59,473 nt of DNA. Source: an uncultured Lachnospiraceae bacterium (GTDB lineage: Bacteria > Bacillota > Clostridia > Lachnospirales > Lachnospiraceae). A model generated the notes under the pieces. The model searched no databases, was not told the DNA's origin, and saw only the letters and a list, made by a program, of their open reading frames with translations. Shown here piece by piece: positions 40,270 through 48,021 of this stretch. Position 1 is the first letter of the stretch, and every line of letters begins with the position of its first letter. The translations under genes were made by a program, and so were the position numbers. Where the stretch lies: positions 1-59,473 of the forward strand of contig CANRBX010000011.1 of NCBI GenBank assembly GCA_947628955.1, in the 5' to 3' direction.

Positions 40270-41577
40270 ATGAAACAGAAGGAAATGATTGTTCCGGTTT
40301 ACATAAAATCAGGAAAGGCAGTGTGCGGCCTGGACGGCCGCGGAGTGTGCCGCGAGGGGGATGCGCCCGCCCTGGCTGTGGCGTATGACAACGCGGGTGC
40401 GGACGGGATTCTCGTGTTCGATCTGTCAGAGGGCGACGCAGAGCACGACCAGTCGATCGGGCTGATCAAGGAGATCGTGAGGGCTGTGGACATCCCGGTC
40501 TGCGGGGGCGGAAATATCCGCCGCGCCGAGGATGTCAAGAAGCTGCTCTATGCGGGCTGCCGGCGGATTTTTCTGAATTACGCGAAGGAAGGCAATGTGG
40601 AACTGACGGAAGAGGTCTCCCAGCGCTTTGGCCGGGAGAAGATTCTGGCATGTGTGGACAGTGAGAAGGAGCTTGTCTGCGCAAAGGATCATGCAGAGCT
40701 GCTCGGAGGGGCGGTTCTGATGCGGCCGGAGCTGACAAAGGGGCTTTCCCCGGCAGATGTGTTTGCGGAGGTTTTCTGCGTCTGCGGGACAGAGGCGCTG
40801 TGCCCGGAGGGGGAGGCTGTGCCCGGCGATGGAAATCCTGCCTTAGATGAGGCGGTCTCCGGTGTCGTCTGCGCGGACTTTATGGATCCGGAGTATCCGC
40901 TGATGAACCTGAAGCATGCGCTGAAGGACGGGGGCATTCCGGTCCGCCTCTATGAAGCTTCGGTTTCCTGGGGGGACGTCAGAACAAACAGCGACGGCCT
41001 GCTCCCTGTTGTGGTGCAGGACTATCGGACACAGGAGGTTCTGATGGTGGCCTACATGAATCAGGAGGCTTTTGAGAAGACGATTGAGACGGGCAGAATG
41101 ACGTATTTCAGCCGTAGCCGTCAGGAGCTCTGGGTCAAGGGACTGACATCCGGGCATTTTCAGTATGTGAAGGAGCTGCGCATTGACTGCGATAATGACA
41201 CGCTGCTTGCGAAGGTGGCCCAGGTGGGTGCCGCGTGCCATACAGGGAACCGCAGCTGCTTTTACCGGACTATTCTGAAAAAGGAATATGACGACACCAA
41301 CCCGCTGCGTGTGTTTGAGGATGTGTTCGCGGTGATCGAGGACCGCAGGCGGCATCCCAGGGAAGGGTCTTACACGAATTATCTTTTTGACAAGGGGATT
41401 GACAAGATCCTGAAGAAGGTGGGCGAAGAGGCGACGGAGATCGTGATCGCCGCCAAAAATCCGGATCCGGAGGAGATCAAATATGAGATCTCGGATTTCC
41501 TCTACCATGTCATGGTGCTGATGGCGGAAAAGGGCGTCACCTGGAAGGATATTACGGAGGAGCTTGCGCGGCGCTGA
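40270..41577 (+). CDS. hisIE: HisIE (phosphoribosyl-AMP cyclohydrolase / phosphoribosyl-ATP diphosphatase) fused to an N-terminal HisA/HisF-like barrel
   Basis: 435 residues in three parts. Residues 1-230 resemble the HisA/HisF beta-alpha barrel ([40 protein letters not shown]), but the first catalytic Asp expected at the end of strand 1 is not there ([12 protein letters not shown]). Residues about 240-345 are HisI ([31 protein letters not shown] with zinc ligands). Residues about 345-435 are HisE ([15 protein letters not shown]). HisI and HisE do steps 3 and 2. This three-part form occurs in Lachnospiraceae; the barrel may be a second HisA/F or a structural relic. ATG 40270 follows GAGG; the upstream frame is a repeat element. 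Confidence 0.9.
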   Translation: MKQKEMIVPVYIKSGKAVCGLDGRGVCREGDAPALAVAYDNAGADGILVFDLSEGDAEHDQSIGLIKEIVRAVDIPVCGGGNIRRAEDVKKLLYAGCRRIFLNYAKEGNVELTEEVSQRFGREKILACVDSEKELVCAKDHAELLGGAVLMRPELTKGLSPADVFAEVFCVCGTEALCPEGEAVPGDGNPALDEAVSGVVCADFMDPEYPLMNLKHALKDGGIPVRLYEASVSWGDVRTNSDGLLPVVVQDYRTQEVLMVAYMNQEAFEKTIETGRMTYFSRSRQELWVKGLTSGHFQYVKELRIDCDNDTLLAKVAQVGAACHTGNRSCFYRTILKKEYDDTNPLRVFEDVFAVIEDRRRHPREGSYTNYLFDKGIDKILKKVGEEATEIVIAAKNPDPEEIKYEISDFLYHVMVLMAEKGVTWKDITEELARR

Positions 41578-41755
41578 CGGCACGGCGGGCCGGACAGGCC
41601 GGACGAAGCTGACCAGCGGATCATGGCATCCGGCAGGGATTACGGTATGCAGCAGGCCGGATGCGGTATCCGCTGGCCGGAGTGCAGAACCGCGGCAGCG
41701 GCCTGCGCCGGCATCCCGGACAATTTTGGAAAAACGGAGAGAAGGTTCTATTGAT

Positions 41756-42244
41756 ATGAGCATTACAGTCAGGAAATATCGTTCCTCTGATGAGCCGGAT
41801 ATGATCAGGATATGGAATGAGGTCGTGGAGGATGGGATCGCTTTCCCGCAGGAGGAAATGCTGGACGAGGCGACAGGGCGGGAATTTTTCGCCGGCCAGT
41901 CCTGCTGCAAGGTGGCGGAGGACGATGCAGGCGCCGTTCTGGGCCTGTACATTCTGCATCCGAACAATGTCGGCAGATGCGGACACATCTGCAATGCCAG
42001 CTATGCGGTGTCGAGGGACTGCCGCGGCGTGCATATCGGGGAACAGCTGGTGAAGGACTGCCTGGCCGAGGGAAAGCGGCTTGGCTTCCGGATCATGCAG
42101 TTTAATGCGGTGGTCGCCTCAAATATCCATGCGAGGCATCTTTACGAGCGGCTGGGATTTGTTCAGCTCGGCACGATTCCGGGAGGATTTCGGATGAAGG
42201 ACGGGCACTACGAGGACATCTGCCCCTATTATCATGAGCTGTAA
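41756..42244 (+). CDS. GNAT-family N-acetyltransferase
   Basis: 162 residues. The acetyl-CoA-binding motif A is SRDCRGVHIGEQLVKDCLAE (a variant of Q/RxxGxG/A), with strands before (GHICNASYAVS) and a C-terminal HARHLYERLGFVQLGTIPGGF that is typical of the MnaT/phosphinothricin-type group. The substrate is unknown. AGAGAAGG precedes the ATG at 41756 by 10 bases. The 178 bp between HisIE and this gene are GC-rich and repetitive without a recognisable signal, so whether it belongs to the his operon is open. Confidence 0.88.
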   Translation: MSITVRKYRSSDEPDMIRIWNEVVEDGIAFPQEEMLDEATGREFFAGQSCCKVAEDDAGAVLGLYILHPNNVGRCGHICNASYAVSRDCRGVHIGEQLVKDCLAEGKRLGFRIMQFNAVVASNIHARHLYERLGFVQLGTIPGGFRMKDGHYEDICPYYHEL

Positions 42245-42317
42245 TCGAAGACGGAAGCGCGGGCCAAAATCTTTTCTGGCCTTTTGAGATCAATATCATC
42301 TGAAGGGAGTGATGGGT

Positions 42318-43955
42318 ATGAAACGGAAAAAATGGCTGACTGGTGTTGTACTGGCTCTGGCCGCTGCGGCCGGTGGTGCTGGAAGCGCCGGCGTCCAGGC
42401 GGCGTTCGCCCCGGAGGTCGAGACGGCGTACAATACGGCGGTGCAGGGGCAGGATGCGCTGGACGGGCTTGACGTTACGGTGAAGGAGACGACGGTGTCG
42501 TCGGGCACGAATCTGTCTGCCTCAAAGGAAGTGCTTCTGAAGGTATCGGGCATTAAGAGCAGCTCGCTGAAGGCGTCCGTCACCGTGAAGACGGATGAGG
42601 GGACGAGCGAGAGCTATTATCAGAACGGCTATTATTACACAGCAACGTCGGAGGGCGGACAGAAGCGCGAGATGGACCGGGCCGATATCTGGACGCTGCT
42701 CAACTCCGAGATGTATCTGGACATGACGAGCAATTATCTGAAGATGCTGTACTCGAAGAGCGACGTGAACGGGACGACTTATTATTTTGCCGCGACAGCG
42801 GACACGCTTGGAGATTATACGCAGAAGCTCCTGACCGGCATCGGGATCAATGAGGGGATCACGATAGACTCCCTTCAGGGCACAATGGAGACCAATGCGG
42901 AGGGGCATGTGCAGGAGAGAACCCTGCAGATGGTTTACACGGTCTCCCAGGGAGAAAATGAGGAGACCTTTTTCTCACAGATGAGGGCTGACTTCCACCA
43001 GAACGGGCAGAATGTGACGGTGGACCTGCCGGATCTTTCCGGCTACAGGGAGCAGGAAACGGACAAGCCTGCGGAGACGATCACGCCGCTTCTGAAGACC
43101 GTCTATGTGACGACGGATGTGAATGTGCGCGCTGCCGGCAGCCTGAGCGCGGTGATCCTCGGCGGGCTGAGCGCGGGGAGCGGCGTCACGGAGACCGGAT
43201 ATACGAGCGACGGGTGGATCCAGGTTCAGTATAATGAGAACACCGGATATATCTGGGGAGAGTACATCAGCGAGGAGAAGCCGGTATTCACGAAATCGGG
43301 CAGCGGAACCATGTATGCGACGGCCGGGGTCAATGTCCGCGAGCGCTACAATTCGGATTCCCGGATCCTCGGCACCCTGGCGAAAGGGCAGGGGATCGAG
43401 ATCACGGGCATGACGAGCAACGGCTGGGTGCGTGTGAAATACAATGGCCAGATCGGCTACGTGTACGCGGATTATCTGTCCTGGTCAGAACCGGTCGCGG
43501 ACACCTATGTGTCGAACGGATACCTCGGCGGCACGGTCACGGCGGCTTCCTACGGCTCCCTGACGATTCGCCGCGACGACGGAGGCGGAGAGATCTCCTT
43601 CAACACGATGTACGCGGAGATGGAGCTGAAGGACACTATCTTTACCGGAGACTGGGTTGAGGTATATTACTCCGGCGCAGGAGCCCCGTACGCGGCGTAC
43701 CGGATCAACGACTACACGCGCCATGAGGGCGTGGAAGAGCGCTCCTACAGCGCCGAGGGCGTGGTGACTGCATGCTCGCCGTCCAGGCTGGAGCTGAGCG
43801 GCTCAGACGGGATCTACCGCACGTTTGACATCACCAATACGGATATGGAGATGAGCGGCGGCCTGTCCGAGGGTCAGATCGTCACGGTCACCTGGATGTC
43901 GGCCGCGAACGGAGTCGAGACGAGAAATATTAAGGCGCTGCGGATTCAGGGGTAG
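42318..43955 (+). CDS. Secreted SH3-domain protein with lipoprotein-carrier-like N-terminal domain
   Basis: 545 residues. A signal peptide (KRKKWLTGVVLALAAAAGGA...VQA) is followed by a domain of about 220 residues rich in beta strands that resembles LppX/DUF6612-type carrier domains, two bacterial SH3 domains (VYVTTDVNVRAAGSLSAVIL... and MYATAGVNVRERYNSDSRIL...) that usually bind cell wall, and a C-terminal beta-rich part of about 140 residues. No lipobox Cys is seen, so it is probably secreted or wall-bound. ATG 42318 follows GAAGGGA; two earlier in-frame starts are too close to it. A dispersed element and terminator follow. Confidence 0.82.
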   Translation: MKRKKWLTGVVLALAAAAGGAGSAGVQAAFAPEVETAYNTAVQGQDALDGLDVTVKETTVSSGTNLSASKEVLLKVSGIKSSSLKASVTVKTDEGTSESYYQNGYYYTATSEGGQKREMDRADIWTLLNSEMYLDMTSNYLKMLYSKSDVNGTTYYFAATADTLGDYTQKLLTGIGINEGITIDSLQGTMETNAEGHVQERTLQMVYTVSQGENEETFFSQMRADFHQNGQNVTVDLPDLSGYREQETDKPAETITPLLKTVYVTTDVNVRAAGSLSAVILGGLSAGSGVTETGYTSDGWIQVQYNENTGYIWGEYISEEKPVFTKSGSGTMYATAGVNVRERYNSDSRILGTLAKGQGIEITGMTSNGWVRVKYNGQIGYVYADYLSWSEPVADTYVSNGYLGGTVTAASYGSLTIRRDDGGGEISFNTMYAEMELKDTIFTGDWVEVYYSGAGAPYAAYRINDYTRHEGVEERSYSAEGVVTACSPSRLELSGSDGIYRTFDITNTDMEMSGGLSEGQIVTVTWMSAANGVETRNIKALRIQG

Positions 43956-43982
43956 CGCGGATTTGCTCATGTTTAGCGGGCC

Positions 43983-44043
43983 CCATGGACATGAAAAAAT
44001 ATGCAGGCATGTTTTTTCATGTCCATTTGTTCCTTGGCTCATA
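43983..44043 (-). repeat. Dispersed hairpin element, copy D (inverted relative to copy C)
   Basis: Read on the minus strand: TATGAGCCAAGGAACAAATG, then GACATGAAAAAAC..GCATATTTTTTCATGTCCATGG. It matches copy C at 40191-40249 over about 60 bp and has the same internal hairpin (ATGGACATGAAAAAA/TTTTTTCATGTCCAT). It lies 28 bp after the SH3 gene stop. Confidence 0.75.
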
Positions 44044-44050
44044 CAACATA

Positions 44051-44102
44051 AAAAGGCCGCAGAAAAACAGTCACCGATCACTGTTTTGCCGCGGCCGCTT
44101 TT
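44051..44102. terminator. Terminator between the SH3 gene and the small minus-strand gene
   Basis: GGCCGC (44055-44060) with GCGGCC (44091-44096) and AAAACAGT with ACTGTTTT inside. The A-run before it gives T5 on the minus strand; on the plus strand only a short T-run follows. It mainly ends the minus-strand gene at 44119. Confidence 0.75.
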
Positions 44103-44118
44103 GAGCGTGCAAAGTCCC

Positions 44119-44484
44119 TCATGTCTGGGTGTGATATTTTTCCCAGGAATACAGCAGTTCACCGATATTGTATGAAATGCCGTCTTCCAGGATGATATTC
44201 TGGGCGCCCACTCCTTTCATGGCAAATAAAAGATTCGAAAGCTGTGTCTCGCTGATATTCTGCCACATGAGAGCAGAAGCCTCCATCAGAAGGTCTTTCC
44301 TGCAATAATCAAATATATTGATTCCAAATGCACGGGAAAATTCCCTTTTCGAAAAAGAATACTTTGAATCCAGATGTCTCCTTATGATTTTTTCAATCGA
44401 AGCAGGATCCAGATACTTCTGTATAAATTCCCATTCGGAACCATGCTCCATGCTGATTTCATTTGATATTTTCTTCCAATCCAT
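44119..44484 (-). CDS. Small cytosolic protein of unknown function
   Basis: 121 residues, mostly helical and acidic (MDWKKISNEISMEHGSEWEF, then DPASIEKIIRRHLDSKYSFS). No family is recognised. Lower GC and different codon use than the neighbours suggest a foreign origin. The ATG at 44484 is chosen because GAGG lies 8 bases upstream and a strong promoter (44530-44559) lies just ahead; longer frames would start upstream of that promoter's -10 box. It has its own promoter and terminator, so it is a free-standing transcription unit. Confidence 0.65.
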   Translation of the reverse strand: MDWKKISNEISMEHGSEWEFIQKYLDPASIEKIIRRHLDSKYSFSKREFSRAFGINIFDYCRKDLLMEASALMWQNISETQLSNLLFAMKGVGAQNIILEDGISYNIGELLYSWEKYHTQT

Positions 44485-44529
44485 ATCAAGCGCCTCATAA
44501 TGCTGAAACCTCTCAGGCTGCTCACCCAT

Positions 44530-44559
44530 ATTATACAACAAAACTACCCGAAAGGTCAA
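44530..44559 (-). promoter_or_regulatory. Promoter of the small minus-strand gene
   Basis: On the minus strand TTGACC (complement of 44554-44559), an 18-bp spacer and a perfect TATAAT (complement of 44530-44535). Confidence 0.7.
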
Positions 44560-44693
44560 TGCTGTATATATGATTTTCAAGTTTTAAATAGAATATGCAT
44601 GCATCCTGACTGCAATAGACAAATGCCGGCCGAAATGTTATACTGGTCAAAAATGGCGGGCCGGGGAATGTCCGCCGGAATAGGAGAACAGGC

Positions 44694-45722
44694 ATGAAGA
44701 AGACGTATTATAGAAGATTTCTGTATCGGATCCTGCTGTCCGCGCTGCTGCTGGCATGCTTTTTCACGGCAGGCGCGTCTGCGAAGGAGAAGAAGACCGA
44801 CGTTAAGCCGGAGAGCATCTCCCTGAATCACACCTCCGTCACGAACTATATCGGGGCCACCTTCAGGCTGAAGGCGACGATCCTGCCGAAAAAGGCGGCG
44901 TCCGGCGCCAGGCTGATCTGGAGAAGCAGCAATGAGAAGGTGGCGACTGTCAGCGAGAAGGGTGTGGTGACGCTGACCGGTGCGGGCACGGCACGGATCG
45001 CTGTCAAGACGAAGAACGGCAAAAAGGCTGTGTGCATTGTCAAGGTACAGCAGTATTCGATCTCCGGGAGGACGGTCAGGGTCGGCTCTCCGGAAGGGGT
45101 GAAGACGTACTATGCGTATTCGCAGAGGGACTACGGAAACGGCTGGTACAGACACCACGGCTGCGTCACGACGGCGGTGGCGATCGTCGGCTCGGCCTAC
45201 GGCATAAAGCATACGCCGAGAGAGATCCACGAAGGCAAAGAAACTCTTCCTTACACGGAGAAATACGCAGTCAAAAAGATGCGCTGCGCTTACAATGACA
45301 ATGCGGCGATCTCGGTCCGCACCGCCTCGGAGATCCTGAAAAACATGGGGATCCGGAACCGGCCGGTATACAGCTTCGACCGCGCGAAGGCTCTGCAGGA
45401 GATCCGGGAGCACTTAAAGCAGGGCAAACCGGTGATCATCAAGGCCAACGACAACCGCTATAACGGGATCCGGATCGCGAACCCGCATCATGCGGTAGTG
45501 ATCGTCGCCGTTGCGCCGGGGGACAGGGCGATCTGCATCAGTCCGGGAAACCCGATGTATTATACGACGATCACACTGAATACGCTTCTCTACCATCATA
45601 TGACGCCTGCCTCCGGAAACTATAAAGGAGCGTACATGACCGAGCTGAGGACCGCCGGAGGCTATATCCTGGTTGACGGGCTCAAGGAGGATAAAGATGC
45701 CGTTTCTGCTGATTCGAAATGA
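44694..45722 (+). CDS. Secreted Ig-like (BIG2) protein with C39-like cysteine peptidase domain
   Basis: 342 residues. A signal peptide (YRILLSALLLACFFTAGASA) precedes a BIG2 Ig-like domain (residues about 35-120: PESISLNHTSVTNYIGATFR... SSNEKVATVSEKGVVTLTGAGT) and then a papain-like C39_2 domain with candidate catalytic Cys in RHHGCVTTAVAIVGSAYG and His in IANPHHAVVIVAV. Such proteins are found on the surface of gut Clostridia; the substrate is unknown. AGGAGAACAGGC lies ahead of the ATG. The end overlaps the macrodomain gene by 26 bp, and that gene's Shine-Dalgarno is inside this one. Confidence 0.82.
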   Translation: MKKTYYRRFLYRILLSALLLACFFTAGASAKEKKTDVKPESISLNHTSVTNYIGATFRLKATILPKKAASGARLIWRSSNEKVATVSEKGVVTLTGAGTARIAVKTKNGKKAVCIVKVQQYSISGRTVRVGSPEGVKTYYAYSQRDYGNGWYRHHGCVTTAVAIVGSAYGIKHTPREIHEGKETLPYTEKYAVKKMRCAYNDNAAISVRTASEILKNMGIRNRPVYSFDRAKALQEIREHLKQGKPVIIKANDNRYNGIRIANPHHAVVIVAVAPGDRAICISPGNPMYYTTITLNTLLYHHMTPASGNYKGAYMTELRTAGGYILVDGLKEDKDAVSADSK

Positions 45723-46980
45723 TATTACAAAGATCCAGGCGGATGCCGTTGTAAATCCGGCAAATCCGAACCTGGCACAGGGCAGCGGCACCAGCCGCGC
45801 GATCTATCTTGCGGCTGGGGAAAAGCAGCTCACGGACGCCTGCTCGCGCATCGGACACTGTGAGCCGGGGAAGGCGGTGATCACCCCGGCCTTCTCACTT
45901 CCGGCGAAATACATCATCCACGCGGTCTGCCCCGCCTGGGCGGACGGAAACAGCGGGGAAGAAGAGCTGCTCTACGGCGCCTACACGGAGGCCATGCGGC
46001 TTGCATGGGAGCATGGGCTGAGAAGCGTGGCGTTCCCGCTTTTGTCCGCCGGAAATTACGGTTTTCCCAAAGAGACGGCAATGAAGACCGCGGTGCACGC
46101 CATAAGCGATTTTCTGCTGGAGCACGACATGACGGTCAGCCTGGTGCTGTACGACCGGCAGTCTGTCTCTGTCAGCAAAAAGCTGTTTGCGTCCGTGAAG
46201 GAGTACATAGACGACCACTATGTGGAGGCGAAGGACGAGAGCTTCCCGGGGATCCGCGGATATCAGCGGGGCCGGAGGAGCGAAGCCTTTCCGGCTGCAT
46301 CGGAGACCCCAAGCCTTTCTGCGCCGGAGGGAATGTCCGGAAGCCCGGCATCGGAGGCTCCGAGCTTCCCTGCGCCGGAGGGAATGTCCGGAAGCCCGGC
46401 ATCGGAGGCTCCGGGTTTCCCTGCGCCGGAGGGAATGTCCGGAAGTCTTGCATCGGAGACCCCAGGCTTCCCGGCACCGGAGGGAATGTCCGGAAGCCCG
46501 GCATTGGAGGCTCCAGGCTTCCCGGCGCCGGAGAAAATGCCGGGAAGTCCGGGAAGCGTGCCCGCGGCTTCGGGGGACGCAGTCGGTGCGGCGCCGGATT
46601 TCATGCTGCCGAAGCGGGATCTGGACGACCTGCTCAGGCACAGGGACGAGACCTTCTCCCAGATGCTGCTCCGCCTGATCGATGAAAGAGGAATGAAGGA
46701 CTCGGAGGTTTACAGGAGGGCCAATATTGACCGCAGGCATTTTTCCAAGATCCGGAATGACGTCAATTACTGCCCCGGGAAAAAGACCGTGCTTGCGTTC
46801 GCAGTCGCGCTGGAGCTGTCGCTTGACGAGACGAGAGACCTGCTGATGCGCGCAGGCTTTACCTTTTCCAGGAGCTCCCGGTTCGATATCATCGTGCAGT
46901 ACTTTATCGAATACCGGATTTATGATATATTTGAGATTAATGAAGTACTGTTCACGTACGGGGAGCAGATCCTCTGCTGA
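45697..46980 (+). CDS. Macrodomain protein with repetitive linker and C-terminal helix-turn-helix-like domain
   Basis: 427 residues. Residues 1-170 are a macrodomain (LLIRNDITKIQADAVVNPAN, GSGTSRAIYLAAG, RSVAFPLLSAGNYGFPKETA) that binds or removes ADP-ribose. Residues about 190-295 are a proline-rich linker with five 17-residue repeats. Residues 305-427 form a helical domain (FSQMLLRLIDERGMKDSEVY, then RANIDRRHFSKIRNDVNYCP) that resembles an Xre-type helix-turn-helix. The pairing suggests a regulator that senses ADP-ribose or NAD metabolites. AAGGAGG precedes the ATG by 6 bases. The vWA gene follows. Confidence 0.85.
   Translation: MPFLLIRNDITKIQADAVVNPANPNLAQGSGTSRAIYLAAGEKQLTDACSRIGHCEPGKAVITPAFSLPAKYIIHAVCPAWADGNSGEEELLYGAYTEAMRLAWEHGLRSVAFPLLSAGNYGFPKETAMKTAVHAISDFLLEHDMTVSLVLYDRQSVSVSKKLFASVKEYIDDHYVEAKDESFPGIRGYQRGRRSEAFPAASETPSLSAPEGMSGSPASEAPSFPAPEGMSGSPASEAPGFPAPEGMSGSLASETPGFPAPEGMSGSPALEAPGFPAPEKMPGSPGSVPAASGDAVGAAPDFMLPKRDLDDLLRHRDETFSQMLLRLIDERGMKDSEVYRRANIDRRHFSKIRNDVNYCPGKKTVLAFAVALELSLDETRDLLMRAGFTFSRSSRFDIIVQYFIEYRIYDIFEINEVLFTYGEQILC
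46315..46569 (+). repeat. In-frame 51-bp tandem repeat (five copies) in the macrodomain gene
   Basis: Units start at 46315, 46366, 46417, 46468 and 46519 (degenerate). They encode 17-residue blocks like FPAPEGMSGSPASEAPG. Copy number could vary among strains without breaking the frame. Confidence 0.92.
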
Positions 46981-47138
46981 AAATGTCCCCTGACATGCGA
47001 CCAATTCTGTCACGAAATCCTTTATATTGTGAAAAGATGATACGGGAATCCCGGGCGCGCGAAACGCTGGAGGGATCCGCGGTATCATGGGCGGAAAAAT
47101 TTATGCCCGCAGCATCATGAAGAAAGGATGGGAGCACA

Positions 47139-47807
47139 ATGAGAAAAGGATTGACAGAGTTGGTTTTTATTTTGGACAGGAGCGGTTCTATGAGAGGACT
47201 CGAGGCAGACACGATCGGCGGGTTTAACGGCCTGCTGGAGCAGCAGAAAAAGCGGGAGGGCGAGGCAAACGTCACAACAGTGCTGTTTGACGACCGCTAT
47301 GAGCTGATCCATGACCGCTTCCCGATCCGGGCGGTCCGCCCGCTGACCGGGCAGGAGTATTATGTGCGCGGCACCACGGCGCTTCTGGACGCGGTCGGAA
47401 AGACGATCCACAAAATGGGGACGATCCAGAAATACCTGCCGGAGGAGATGCGCGCGGAAAAGGTCATATTCGTGATCACGACAGACGGGAGGGAGAACGC
47501 CAGCAGGGAGTACGGCTATGACCAGATCCGCCGGATGATCGAGCGGCAGAAGGAGCGCTACGGATGGGAGTTTCTGTTCCTCGGCGCAAACATGGACGCC
47601 GTAAAGGAGGCCGGCAGGTTCGGCATAGGGGCGGACCGCGCCGTGCAGTATGAGAATGACAGCACAGGGGTGCGGACGAACTATGACGCGCTGGAGCAGG
47701 CGGTCACCCAGATGCGCATGGCGCCGGATATGTCCAGCGTGGACGGCGGCTGGAAACAGGAGATCGAGAATTATCTTAACAGGAAAAACAGAAGCGGAAG
47801 GAAGTAG
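47139..47807 (+). CDS. vWA-domain protein, TerY-like
   Basis: 222 residues, a stand-alone von Willebrand A domain. The metal-ion-dependent adhesion site is complete: ELVFILDRSGSMRGLEADTI (DxSxS), the Thr in YYVRGTTALLDAVG and the Asp in VIFVITTDGRENAS. TerY-type vWA proteins serve as scaffolds in tellurite/stress and phosphorylation-linked islands. No signal peptide, so it is cytosolic. AAAGGATGGGAG lies ahead of the ATG. Its position after the macrodomain-HTH gene suggests a functional pair. The stop lies in the first unit of a 41-bp repeat. Confidence 0.88.
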   Translation: MRKGLTELVFILDRSGSMRGLEADTIGGFNGLLEQQKKREGEANVTTVLFDDRYELIHDRFPIRAVRPLTGQEYYVRGTTALLDAVGKTIHKMGTIQKYLPEEMRAEKVIFVITTDGRENASREYGYDQIRRMIERQKERYGWEFLFLGANMDAVKEAGRFGIGADRAVQYENDSTGVRTNYDALEQAVTQMRMAPDMSSVDGGWKQEIENYLNRKNRSGRK

Positions 47808-47890
47808 CCGCGGACGTAACAGGAAAAACTGAGACGGCAGGAAGCGGCCGTGAGCTTAACGGGGAGAACAGAGATGCCAGGAAGCGGCCG
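47775..47890 (+). repeat. About 41-bp tandem repeat, three copies, overlapping the vWA stop codon
   Basis: TTAACAGGAAAAAC..AGGAAG..AGCCGC recurs from 47775 to about 47890. The vWA gene ends in the first copy (GGAAGTAGCCG), so a change of copy number or phase would alter the C-terminus. Confidence 0.75.
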
Positions 47891-48021
47891 TGAGCCGCCG
47901 GAGGATAAAGGGAACCGCGGAACGTACATTTTTCTGTATTGATGATTTTTTCGGTTTATGATAAAGTGCTTATTAGAAACGGTCAGAGCGACAGAAATAC
48001 AGAAAGAAATGAGGGTATTCC

